DNA of 64,000 nucleotides from NCBI GenBank assembly GCA_031216915.1, contig JAUFNR010000072.1:1-64000 (forward strand), given 5' to 3'. The position numbers and the translations under genes are program-made. The DNA comes from Pictodentalium vernedei. Its lineage: Eukaryota > Mollusca > Scaphopoda > Dentaliida > Dentaliidae. Below are positions 10,901-23,681 of the stretch, one piece after another; the stretch's first letter is position 1; every line of letters starts with the position of its first letter. The notes beneath the pieces were generated by a model. It saw nothing but the letters and a program-made list of their open reading frames with translations, did no database searches and was not told the origin of the DNA.

Positions 10901-11963
10901 CTGTAGTATTGGATTGCATTTATTTGTTTACTATTACGGTATCACGACTCTTTCCTCAACCTAATTTGTGTTCTGTTGGATGAAAGTGGACGGATAGCAC
11001 AGAGAGAACCATCCTACGCCAGCTATCTACCCACTACATATCTTCCTAACTTACTAAACTGGTACACGAAGGGCTGGCATTGGTTGAAGGCAAGTGTACC
11101 ATCAACGTGTTGTACGCATTTGCACAATGCGCAGATTGCTCCCACATGGGCAGCTGAAATTAAGGGCCTCACCACTGACACAACGGCGGAGAAGAAATGC
11201 ATTGCTTATAGTGGTAATAAAACAGTGTCAGTGCATATACTCTAAGTTAGTCACAGAGCTATTTATTAAGTGGAGTAGAAAATATTTGCAATCTTTCATT
11301 TCAAGGAAACATTAAATCTGGCAGACAGTGGTGCTGAGCAGACAAAAGCCATCATCAAACATTGATTATCGTTTCGTTATTTGACTTAATTTTTGTAACA
11401 TAACAGCGTCCATAATTATACAATATGACCTACAGAGAATTGGTCTGTCTCTTTGGGGCAATTGGTTGTTTACCAACATTTTTGTTTAAATATACTGATT
11501 GTGGAGTATTCCAGCCCTTTGACCGGCTAATTTGCGAACACATGCACTGTAGATGAATGTGCAACCAGCACAAAGCGAAAAATGTATGTGTATGAATAAT
11601 GAGCAAAATCTAAGAACAGGTGGGTTTTGAACTCACATCGCATTGAATGCGCACTTTTCATACAGCAGTGTGAACGCCTGTACTAACTGAGCTACCGGCC
11701 GATTCGTTCTCTTGTGGTAAAATATAAATAAAGAACTTTAAATCATAAGACTTCCATCATTCTGTTTCCAGAGGAGAAAATATCGTTCATTTTCGAGTAA
11801 TGAAGGGGTATAGGCAGAATATGCTAGTGCTAGTTTTTAATAAAAAATGAACAGAAAAAAGCAGCTGTGATAAGTTACGCTATAAACCAGCTTAATGATT
11901 GAGCAGACGATTTTTTTGGCAGGGATCTGTTTAGTTGTTCAGACCGGAGTAACATTGTCATAA
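7977..11963 (+). repeat. Unit 3, type A (3987 bp)
   Basis: Poly-G tract at 8710-8751 (G15-A-G12) and A/T tract at 9813-9837. Apart from these tracts it looks the same as unit 2. Confidence 0.97.
11614..11701 (-). tRNA. tRNA-like element (unit 3)
   Basis: Type A form with both box motifs and the variable-arm-like stem intact. Confidence 0.48.
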
Positions 11964-14900
11964 CATCCAGAGTTACTATAAATAGTAACAATTGACTGAT
12001 GTTGGCACTTATTTTGGTACAAAATATCATCACCAGATATCAAAATTTGAACACAAATATCCCAAAAAGGGGTGAATAGAAAGTGCAGATGTTCCGAACC
12101 AAAATCCAGAACATCTCAATAAAGAGAAAGACTCTTTTTACCCGTTAAAAATATTGTTTGTTAAAAAGCGCATTTTCGAAAATTTGTGAAATTTTACCAA
12201 ATTGGCACTCATTTTTTACCCCTGTCCATATTCTTGTCCAAGCATTCAATCTATTCTCAGTCAAGTTACGTATGTTTCCGTGGTATAGAATCACCCATAT
12301 ATCAATAACACTGACATTTCTGAAAATGCGAGGACCCTCTGATGTAGGAAGCACACCTATTAGGAAAAAGCAATTCAAAGTGCCAAAGATTCAGCATTTG
12401 ACCACCACCTAATTGTTTACTGTTTTTTGGGTCACACCCACCTAGTATTTATGCCTAAATCATTGCTATTAAACATAACAAAATGAAGTTTAGCCTATTG
12501 TTTGCAATCAAGTTGCCACTTCAGAGAAGAAGCACACAAGTCTTTAAATCCTGGGTCATATTAAAGCAGTAAAGCATAACGTGGCCACCCCAGTTTCCAG
12601 GGACCCTACAAGAATAGACCCATGTGCACTCTTATAAAATATACATCCATCGGCTGCAGCATAAATGCACTCCCTTGTCTATAGCTCCTATGTGTTTGTG
12701 TGTGTGTGGGGGGGGGGGGAGGGGGGGGGGGTGGCAGGGACGAAAGGGTTGAAGGAATCAAACATAGTTTAGCCATGCCCTCCACTGAAAGGCATTAATC
12801 ATGATATTCTGAGATTTTGGGTATAAGCACACATATCGAAAATCTGCGCCCCTGATAAATCTAAAAGAAATTGATAATTTGATTTGTTCAAAACGTACTC
12901 TCATAACTCTAAATGGCCATTGATAACCTTTGTGTGGTAGCTGGACAATATAATTGAAACCTCGTCCCATAGCACTGTACAAATATGGGACTATACTTGG
13001 GGGTATCCAAAGCAAATCCACCCTCATCACTTCACTCACCGTTACACGTCTTGATCGTCATTTTGAATGTAGAAATATCTGTCGGGCCACAAAATAATTG
13101 GCCTCCCGTTAAATGAGTGTCTTAGATATCTCAAATGACTGATATTTAAGCGAGCGCCATTGCTATTCGGGGTTTGCTCAGTTGTATATAAGGAAGGCCT
13201 TTCCCGTTTCAAAAGGGAACAATCAAAATCAGCTTCTGAAAAGGCACCATTTGATTTTAGACAGACTTACCTCCCTCCGTCTTTCTGGTAAGTAGACGCC
13301 GTGGAGGTATAATCGAAAATATGGCAGTCTTCCAAATCGCAGAGGTTGCTTTCCTGTAGAAGCACTGAAAAACAAACGATTGGAATTGACAAGTTTCTTT
13401 CGGTCGGCTGTAACAGCTATATTTTGAATAGATAGAACACTAAAGACGCGAACAGAAGATCATTCATTCAGTCTGTTTAGAAAGAATATGGATGGATTCT
13501 CCTTGAAGAGTTTGCCTCGTGTTTCATATATCTAACGAGTGAAACTCCGAGTCATGATTTTATAATGTACAGAAAAGTGACACTTTGCGTCAACCTACGG
13601 CTGTCATTGCCGGAAAACTGAATTTAGGTCTACCCATTGTTTACTTCAAGTTGATTTATTCTGTCAGAACAAGCATTTCAGCAAAAGGAAATGTGAAAAT
13701 AATGTTATTTTTATATGTAGAACACTTCTGCATCATAAAATGGGCCAGAAAAAATATTGAGGTTTTTGATGAATTGCTTAAGGGTAACCATAGGCAAAAA
13801 TTTAAAAAAAAATTTTTTTTCAGTTGACTAAACCAATAAATAGCACACGTAAAATTTTCCATTGTTCATGATTTTATTCTTGTGAAATATTATCTTCTGA
13901 ATTATAGAAGACATTTTAACAGTTACTGTGTGGTGAGTGAACACCTCATTCACGTTATCATAATTATTAATTGGAACACTGGCTTATACAAGTTCTCAAC
14001 TTAGAATAGAAAGAGTCTATGGTTTCGAACTTCGGCTGTTACGTGAAATGCTTGAACGTTCCAACGAATTCCAATTTCTCTGTGCGATTTACCCGAATTA
14101 ATAATGACACAGAATTAATTCTGCCCAACACAGAACATGACCTGCTCTTAAAGCTTGTAATCACACAAATCGGATACCAGTTCTTCACCATAATAAATCT
14201 GGGAAGTTTGGAAAGTGACTCTTCTTAAACTGTACATAACTTTCTCAGGGCTACAATATGAACCAACGTTACCACTCGCTTGTTTGAAACAAAGAGTCTT
14301 AAAGGACAGCCGATCAAGACCACGAGCAGAGTGTTGAGGTACCCAATGCCCACCAAATGCTGAAACAAGTCGAATCTGAACCTAAAACCCAAATCATATG
14401 GTTCCCCTCTAAAATATTCATTCACCTTTAATATGATACATAAATTTAAGGCTGACCCGGGATAAACAGAGAAAGAGGTAGAAAACCAGAATGTCCCACG
14501 TGGATGCTCGTAGGAATGTAAACTTCATCTGTGACACACTAATTATTGTAACGTGAATGCTTTCCTTACCCATCGTGACTCCCTGTTCTCCATATCCTTA
14601 TCGAAAAACCGCGAGCGGCAAATCAAGACGAAAAGACAATTTAGAGGTCGAAAATGTAAAACTGAAATAAAATGCCTCCCACCCCGACCAAACTATGCCA
14701 TACACACGCCTTGAAAGTATGCTATCCATAAATGACAGACACTCTAGCACATGGAATCATGACACCGGTCCGCCGCCCCTGTTTAGCTCCAAAAGTTGTC
14801 TAACTTGTAAGTAGAGCCAATATACCACCAGTCATTCTGTGAAAGATACATTTTTAGCTCAAAATACACAGTATATTTAAAGTCTGTAGTATTGGATTGC

Positions 14901-15946
14901 ATTTATTTGTTTACTATTACGGTATCACGACTCTTTCCTCAACCTAATTTGTGTTCTGTTGGATGAAAGTGGACGGATAGCACAGAGAGAACCATCCTAC
15001 GCCAGCTATCTACCCACTACATATCTTCCTAACTTACTAAACTGGTACACGAAGGGCTGGCATTGGTTGAAGGCAAGTGTACCATCAACGTGTTGTACGC
15101 ATTTGCACAATGCGCAGATTGCTCCCACATGGGCAGCTGAAATTAAGGGCCTCACCACTGACACAACGGCGGAGAAGAAATGCATTGCTTATAGTGGTAA
15201 TAAAACAGTGTCAGTGCATATACTCTAAGTTAGTCACAGAGCTATTTATTAAGTGGAGTAGAAAATATTTGCAATCTTTCATTTCAAGGAAACATTAAAT
15301 CTGGCAGACAGTGGTGCTGAGCAGACAAAAGCCATCATCAAACATTGATTATCGTTTCGTTATTTGACTTAATTTTTGTAACATAACAGCGTCCATAATT
15401 ATACAATATGACCTACAGAGAATTGGTCTGTCTCTTTGGGGCAATTGGTTGTTTACCAACATTTTTGTTTAAATATACTGATTGTGGAGTATTCCAGCCC
15501 TTTGACCGGCTAATTTGCGAACACATGCACTGTAGATGAATGTGCAACCAGCACAAAGCGAAAAATGTATGTGTATGAATAATGAGCAAAATCTAAGAAC
15601 AGGTGGGTTTTGAACTCACATCGCATTGAATGCGCACTTTTCATACAGCAGTGTGAACGCCTGTACTAACTGAGCTACCGGCCGATTCGTTCTCTTGTGG
15701 TAAAATATAAATAAAGAACTTTAAATCATAAGACTTCCATCATTCTGTTTCCAGAGGAGAAAATATCGTTCATTTTCGAGTAATGAAGGGGTATAGGCAG
15801 AATATGCTAGTGCTAGTTTTTAATAAAAAATGAACAGAAAAAAGCAGCTGTGATAAGTTACGCTATAAACCAGCTTAATGATTGAGCAGACGATTTTTTT
15901 GGCAGGGATCTGTTTAGTTGTTCAGACCGGAGTAACATTGTCATAA
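11964..15946 (+). repeat. Unit 4, type A (3983 bp)
   Basis: Poly-G tract at 12697-12734 (G12-A-G11); A/T tract at 13796-13820. Private A-to-G near 12964 (CCTCGTCCC) and T-to-C near 14094 (ACCCGAATT) lengthen two spurious open frames here, showing how single changes create or close frames in this unit. Confidence 0.97.
15597..15684 (-). tRNA. tRNA-like element (unit 4)
   Basis: Type A form, no private change seen. Confidence 0.48.
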
Positions 15947-18900
15947 CATCCAGAGTTACTATAAATAGTAACAATTGACTGATGTTGGCACTTATTTTGG
16001 TACAAAATATCATCACCAGATATCAAAATTTGAACACAAATATCCCAAAAAGGGGTGAATAGAAAGTGCAGATGTTCCGAACCAAAATCCAGAACATCTC
16101 AATAAAGAGAAAGACTCTTTTTACCCGTTAAAAATATTGTTTGTTAAAAAGCGCATTTTCGAAAATTTGTGAAATTTTACCAAATTGGCACTCATTTTTT
16201 ACCCCTGTCCATATTCTTGTCCAAGCATTCAATCTATTCTCAGTCAAGTTACGTATGTTTCCGTGGTATAGAATCACCCATATATCAATAACACTGACAT
16301 TTCTGAAAATGCGAGGACCCTCTGATGTAGGAAGCACACCTATTAGGAAAAAGCAATTCAAAGTGCCAAAGATTCAGCATTTGACCACCACCTAATTGTT
16401 TACTGTTTTTTGGGTCACACCCACCTAGTATTTATGCCTAAATCATTGCTATTAAACATAACAAAATGAAGTTTAGCCTATTGTTTGCAATCAAGTTGCC
16501 ACTTCAGAGAAGAAGCACACAAGTCTTTAAATCCTGGGTCATATTAAAGCAGTAAAGCATAACGTGGCCACCCCAGTTTCCAGGGACCCTACAAGAATAG
16601 ACCCATGTGCACTCTTATAAAATATACATCCATCGGCTGCAGCATAAATGCACTCCCTTGTCTATAGCTCCTATGTGTTTGTGTGTGTGTGGGGGGGGGG
16701 GGGGGGGGGGAGGGGGGAGTGGCAGGGACGAAAGGGTTGAAGGAATCAAACATAGTTTAGCCATGCCCTCCACTGAAAGGCATTAATCATGATATTCTGA
16801 GATTTTGGGTATAAGCACACATATCGAAAATCTGCGCCCCTGATAAATCTAAAAGAAATTGATAATTTGATTTGTTCAAAACGTACTCTCATAACTCTAA
16901 ATGGCCATTGATAACCTTTGTGTGGTAGCTGGACAATATAATTGAAACCTCATCCCATAGCACTGTACAAATATGGGACTATACTTGGGGGTATCCAAAG
17001 CAAATCCACCCTCATCACTTCACTCACCGTTACACGTCTTGATCGTCATTTTGAATGTAGAAATATCTGTCGGGCCACAAAATAATTGGCCTCCCGTTAA
17101 ATGAGTGTCTTAGATATCTCAAATGACTGATATTTAAGCGAGCGCCATTGCTATTCGGGGTTTGCTCAGTTGTATATAAGGAAGGCCTTTCCCGTTTCAA
17201 AAGGGAACAATCAAAATCAGCTTCTGAAAAGGCACCATTTGATTTTAGACAGACTTACCTCCCTCCGTCTTTCTGGTAAGTAGACGCCGTGGAGGTATAA
17301 TCGAAAATATGGCAGTCTTCCAAATCGCAGAGGTTGCTTTCCTGTAGAAGCACTGAAAAACAAACGATTGGAATTGACAAGTTTCTTTCGGTCGGCTGTA
17401 ACAGCTATATTTTGAATAGATAGAACACTAAAGACGCGAACAGAAGATCATTCATTCAGTCTGTTTAGAAAGAATATGGATGGATTCTCCTTGAAGAGTT
17501 TGCCTCGTGTTTCATATATCTAACGAGTGAAACTCCGAGTCATGATTTTATAATGTACAGAAAAGTGACACTTTGCGTCAACCTACGGCTGTCATTGCCG
17601 GAAAACTGAATTTAGGTCTACCCATTGTTTACTTCAAGTTGATTTATTCTGTCAGAACAAGCATTTCAGCAAAAGGAAATGTGAAAATAATGTTATTTTT
17701 ATATGTAGAACACTTCTGCATCATAAAATGGGCCAGAAAAAATATTGAGGTTTTTGATGAATTGCTTAAGGGTAACCATAGGCAAAAATTTTAAAAAAAA
17801 TTTTTTTTCAGTTGACTAAACCAATAAATAGCACACGTAAAATTTTCCATTGTTCATGATTTTATTCTTGTGAAATATTATCTTCTGAATTATAGAAGAC
17901 ATTTTAACAGTTACTGTGTGGTGAGTGAACACCTCATTCACGTTATCATAATTATTAATTGGAACACTGGCTTATACAAGTTCTCAACTTAGAATAGAAA
18001 GAGTCTATGGTTTCGAACTTCGGCTGTTACGTGAAATGCTTGAACGTTCCAACGAATTCCAATTTCTCTGTGCGATTTACCTGAATTAATAATGACACAG
18101 AATTAATTCTGCCCAACACAGAACATGACCTGCTCTTAAAGCTTGTAATCACACAAATCGGATACCAGTTCTTCACCATAATAAATCTGGGAAGTTTGGA
18201 AAGTGACTCTTCTTAAACTGTACATAACTTTCTCAGGGCTACAATATGAACCAACGTTACCACTCGCTTGTTTGAAACAAAGAGTCTTAAAGGACAGCCG
18301 ATCAAGACCACGAGCAGAGTGTTGAGGTACCCAATGCCCACCAAATGCTGAAACAAGTCGAATCTGAACCTAAAACCCAAATCATATGGTTCCCCTCTAA
18401 AATATTCATTCACCTTTAATATGATACATAAATTTAAGGCTGACCCGGGATAAACAGAGAAAGAGGTAGAAAACCAGAATGTCCCACGTGGATGCTCGTA
18501 GGAATGTAAACTTCATCTGTGACACACTAATTATTGTAACGTGAATGCTTTCCTTACCCATCGTGACTCCCTGTTCTCCATATCCTTATCGAAAAACCGC
18601 GAGCGGCAAATCAAGACGAAAAGACAATTTAGAGGTCGAAAATGTAAAACTGAAATAAAATGCCTCCCACCCCGACCAAACTATGCCATACACACGCCTT
18701 GAAAGTATGCTATCCATAAATGACAGACACTCTAGCACATGGAATCATGACACCGGTCCGCCGCCCCTGTTTAGCTCCAAAAGTTGTCTAACTTGTAAGT
18801 AGAGCCAATATACCACCAGTCATTCTGTGAAAGATACATTTTTAGCTCAAAATACACAGTATATTTAAAGTCTGTAGTATTGGATTGCATTTATTTGTTT

Positions 18901-19934
18901 ACTATTACGGTATCACGACTCTTTCCTCAACCTAATTTGTGTTCTGTTGGATGAAAGTGGACGGATAGCACAGAGAGAACCATCCTACGCCAGCTATCTA
19001 CCCACTACATATCTTCCTAACTTACTAAACTGGTACACGAAGGGCTGGCATTGGTTGAAGGCAAGTGTACCATCAACGTGTTGTACGCATTTGCACAATG
19101 CGCAGATTGCTCCCACATGGGCAGCTGAAATTAAGGGCCTCACCACTGACACAACGGCGGAGAAGAAATGCATTGCTTATAGTGGTAATAAAACAGTGTC
19201 AGTGCATATACTCTAAGTTAGTCACAGAGCTATTTATTAAGTGGAGTAGAAAATATTTGCAATCTTTCATTTCAAGGAAACATTAAATCTGGCAGACAGT
19301 GGTGCTGAGCAGACAAAAGCCATCATCAAACATTGATTATCGTTTCGTTATTTGACTTAATTTTTGTAACATAACAGCGTCCATAATTATACAATATGAC
19401 CTACAGAGAATTGGTCTGTCTCTTTGGGGCAATTGGTTGTTTACCAACATTTTTGTTTAAATATACTGATTGTGGAGTATTCCAGCCCTTTGACCGGCTA
19501 ATTTGCGAACACATGCACTGTAGATGAATGTGCAACCAGCACAAAGCGAAAAATGTATGTGTATGAATAATGAGCAAAATCTAAGAACAGGTGGGTTTTG
19601 AACTCACATCGCATTGAATGCGCACTTTTCATACAGCAGTGTGAACGCCTGTACTAACTGAGCTACCGGCCGATTCGTTCTCTTGTGGTAAAATATAAAT
19701 AAAGAACTTTAAATCATAAGACTTCCATCATTCTGTTTCCAGAGGAGAAAATATCGTTCATTTTCGAGTAATGAAGGGGTATAGGCAGAATATGCTAGTG
19801 CTAGTTTTTAATAAAAAATGAACAGAAAAAAGCAGCTGTGATAAGTTACGCTATAAACCAGCTTAATGATTGAGCAGACGATTTTTTTGGCAGGGATCTG
19901 TTTAGTTGTTCAGACCGGAGTAACATTGTCATAA
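15947..19934 (+). repeat. Unit 5, type A (3988 bp)
   Basis: The poly-G tract (16680-16722) differs in structure: G20-A-G6-A-G, so the second run is short and interrupted, unlike units 1 to 4. A/T tract at 17784-17808. Confidence 0.97.
19585..19672 (-). tRNA. tRNA-like element (unit 5)
   Basis: Type A form, no private change seen; last copy in the A domain. Confidence 0.48.
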
Positions 19935-22884
19935 CATCCAGAGTTACTATAAATAGTAACAATTGACTGATGTTGGCACTTATTTTGGTACAAAATATCA
20001 TCACCAGATATCAAAATTTGAACACAAATATCCCAAAAAGGGGTGAATAGAAAGTGCAGATGTTCCGAACCAAAATCCAGAACATCTCAATAAAGAGAAA
20101 GACTCTTTTTACCCGTTAAAAATATTGTTTGTTAAAAAGCGCATTTTCGAAAATTTGTGAAATTTTACCAAATTGGCACTCATTTTTTACCCCTGTCCAT
20201 ATTCTTGTCCAAGCATTCAATCTATTCTCAGTCAAGTTACGTATGTTTCCGTGGTATAGAATCACCCATATATCAATAACACTGACATTTCTGAAAATGC
20301 GAGGACCCTCTGATGTAGGAAGCACACCTATTAGGAAAAAGCAATTCAAAGTGCCAAAGATTCAGCATTTGACCACCACCTAATTGTTTACTGTTTTTTG
20401 GGTCACACCCACCTAGTATTTATGCCTAAATCATTGCTATTAAACATAACAAAATGAAGTTTAGCCTATTGTTTGCAATCAAGTTGCCACTTCAGAGAAG
20501 AAGCACACAAGTCTTTAAATCCTGGGTCATATTAAAGCAGTAAAGCATAACGTGGCCACCCCAGTTTCCAGGGACCCTACAAGAATAGACCCATGTGCAC
20601 TCTTATAAAATATACATCCATCGGCTGCAGCATAAATGCACTCCCTTGTCTATAGCTCCTATGTGTTTGTGTGTGTGTGTGGGGGGGGGGGGGGGGGGGG
20701 GCGGGGTGGCAGGGACGAAAGGGTTGAAGGAATCAAACATAGTTTAGCCATGCCCTCCACTGAAAGGCATTAATCATGATATTCTGAGATTTTGGGTATA
20801 AGCACACATATCGAAAATCTGCGCCCCTGATAAATCTAAAAGAAATTGATAATTTGATTTGTTCAAAACGTACTCTCATAACTCTAAATGGCCATTGATA
20901 ACCTTTGTGTGGTAGCTGGACAATATAATTGAAACCTCATCCCATAGCACTGTACAAATATGGGATTATACTTGGGGGTATCCAAAGCAAATCCACCCTC
21001 ATCACTTCACTCACCGTTACACGTCTTGATCGTCATTTTGAATGTAGAAATATCTGTCGGGCCACAAAATAATTGGCCTCCCGTTAAATGAGTGTCTTAG
21101 ATATCTCAAATGACTGATATTTAAGCGAGCGCCATTGCTATTCGGGGTTTGCTCAGTTGTATATAAGGAAGGCCTTTCCCGTTTCAAAAGGGAACAATCA
21201 AAATCAGCTTCTGAAAAGGCACCATTTGATTTTAGACAGACTTACCTCCCTCCGTCTTTCTGGTAAGTAGACGCCGTGGAGGTATAATCGAAAATATGGC
21301 AGTCTTCCAAATCGCAGAGGTTGCTTTCCTGTAGAAGCACTGAAAAACAAACGATTGGAATTGACAAGTTTCTTTCGGTCGGCTGTAACAGCTATATTTT
21401 GAATAGATAGAACACTAAAGACGCGAACAGAAGATCATTCATTCAGTCTGTTTAGAAAGAATATGGATGGATTCTCCTTGAAGAGTTTGCCTCGTGTTTC
21501 ATATATCTAACGAGTGAAACTCCGAGTCATGATTTTATAATGTACAGAAAAGTGACACTTTGCGTCAACCTACGGCTGTCATTGCCGGAAAACTGAATTT
21601 AGGTCTACCCATTGTTTACTTCAAGTTGATTTATTCTGTCAGAACAAGCATTTCAGCAAAAGGAAATGTGAAAATAATGTTATTTTTATATGTAGAACAT
21701 TTCTGCATCATAAAATGGGCCAGAAAAAATATTGAGGTTTTTGATGAATTGCTTAAGGGTAACCATAGGCAAAAATTTTTAAAAAAATTTTTTTTCAGTT
21801 GACTAAACCAATAAATAGCACACGTAAAATTTTCCATTGTTCATGATTTTATTCTTGTGAAATATTATCTTCTGAATTATAGAAGACATTTTAACAGTTA
21901 CTGTGTGGTGAGTGAACACCTCATTCACGTTATCATAATTATTAATTGGAACACTGGCTTATACAAGTTCTCAACTTAGAATAGAAAGAGTCTATGGTTT
22001 CGAACTTCGGCTGTTACGTGAAATGCTTGAACGTTCCAACGAATTCCAATTTCTCTGTGCGATTTACCTGAATTAATAATGACACAGAATTAATTCTGCC
22101 CAACACAGAACATGACCTGCTCTTAAAGCTTGTAATCACACAAATCGGATACCAGTTCTTCACCATAATAAATCTGGGAAGTTTGGAAAGTGACTCTTCT
22201 TAAACTGTACATAACTTTCTCAGGGCTACAATATGAACCAACGTTACCACTCGCTTGTTTGAAACAAAGAGTCTTAAAGGACAGCCGATCAAGACCACGA
22301 GCAGAGTGTTGAGGTACCCAATGCCCACCAAATGCTGAAACAAGTCGAATCTGAACCTAAAACCCAAATCATATGGTTCCCCTCTAAAATATTCATTCAC
22401 CTTTAATATGATACATAAATTTAAGGCTGACCCGGGATAAACAGAGAAAGAGGTAGAAAACCAGAATGTCCCACGTGGATGCTCGTAGGAATGTAAACTT
22501 CATCTGTGACACACTAATTATTGTAACGTGAATGCTTTCCTTACCCATCGTGACTCCCTGTTCTCCATATCCTTATCGAAAAACCGCGAGCGGCAAATCA
22601 AGACGAAAAGACAATTTAGAGGTCGAAAATGTAAAACTGAAATAAAATGCCTCCCACCCCGACCAAACTATGCCATACACACGCCTTGAAAGTATGCTAT
22701 CCATAAATGACAGACACTCTAGCACATGGAATCATGACACCGGTCCGCCGCCCCTGTTTAGCTCCAAAAGTTGTCTAACTTGTAAGTAGAGCCAATATAC
22801 CACCAGTCATTCTGTGAAAGATACATTTTTAGCTCAAAATACACAGTATATTTAAAGTCTGTAGTATTGGATTGCATTTATTTG

Positions 22885-22968
22885 TTTACTATTACGGTAT
22901 CACGACTCTTTCCTCAACCTAATTTGTTTACTATTACGGTATCGCGACTCTTTCCTCAACCTAATTTG
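22885..22968. repeat. 42-bp direct duplication at the A-to-B family junction
   Basis: Two tandem 42-bp blocks, 22885-22926 and 22927-22968, differ at one diagnostic base: GTATCACG (type A) in the first and GTATCGCG (type B) in the second. Every other unit has one block. All diagnostic sites upstream in copy 6, except one at 21700, are type A; all downstream are type B. The hexamer ATTTGT at the join (22922-22927) occurs at both parental positions, 42 bp apart in the unit. That is what a join between an A unit and a B unit, slipped by 42 bp, would leave. Confidence 0.93.
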
Positions 22969-23593
22969 TGTTCTTTTGGATGAAAGTGGACGGATAGCAC
23001 AGCTATCTACCCACTACATATCTTCCTAACTTACTAAACTGGTACACGAAGGGCTAGCACTGGTTGAAGGCAAGTGTACCATCAACGTGTTGTACGCATT
23101 TGCACAATGCGCAGATTGCTCCCACATGGGCAGCTGAAATTAAGGGCCTCACCACTGACACAACGGCGGAGAAGAAATGCATTACTTATGGTGGTAATAA
23201 AACAGTGTCAGTGCATATACTCTAAGTTAGTCACAGAGCTATTTATTAAGTGGAGTAGAGAATATTTGCAATCTTTCATTTCAAGGAAACATTAAATCTG
23301 GCAGACAGTGGTGCTGAGCAGACAAAAGCCATCATCAGACATTGATTATCGTTTCGTTATTTGACTTAATTTTTGGAACATAACAGCGTCCATAATTATA
23401 CAATATGACCTGCAAAGAATTGGTCTGTCTGTTTGGGGCAATTGGTTGTTTACCAACATTTTTGTTTAAATATACTGATTGTGGAGTATTCCAGCCTTTT
23501 GACCGGCTAATTTGCGAACACATGCACTGTAGATGAATGTGCAACCAGCACAAAGCGAAAAATGTATGTGTAAGAATAATGAGCAAAATCTAA

Positions 23594-23681
23594 GAACAGG
23601 TGGGTTTTGAACTCACATCGCATTGAATGCGCACTTTTCATACAGCAATGTGAACGCCTGTACTAACTGAGCTACCGGCCG
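23594..23681 (-). tRNA. tRNA-like element (unit 6, B form)
   Basis: Lies downstream of the family junction and has the B state CACATTGCTG in the anticodon-arm region, which turns a C-G pair of that arm into a T.G wobble. Confidence 0.48.

Noticed and set aside
23335-23586. Minus-strand 83-codon frame rich in Leu, Ile and Cys, looking like a short membrane or secreted peptide
   Set aside because: It opens at TTG, is absent from type A units and is broken in unit 8 by one extra T. The hydrophobic look comes from AT-rich codons.
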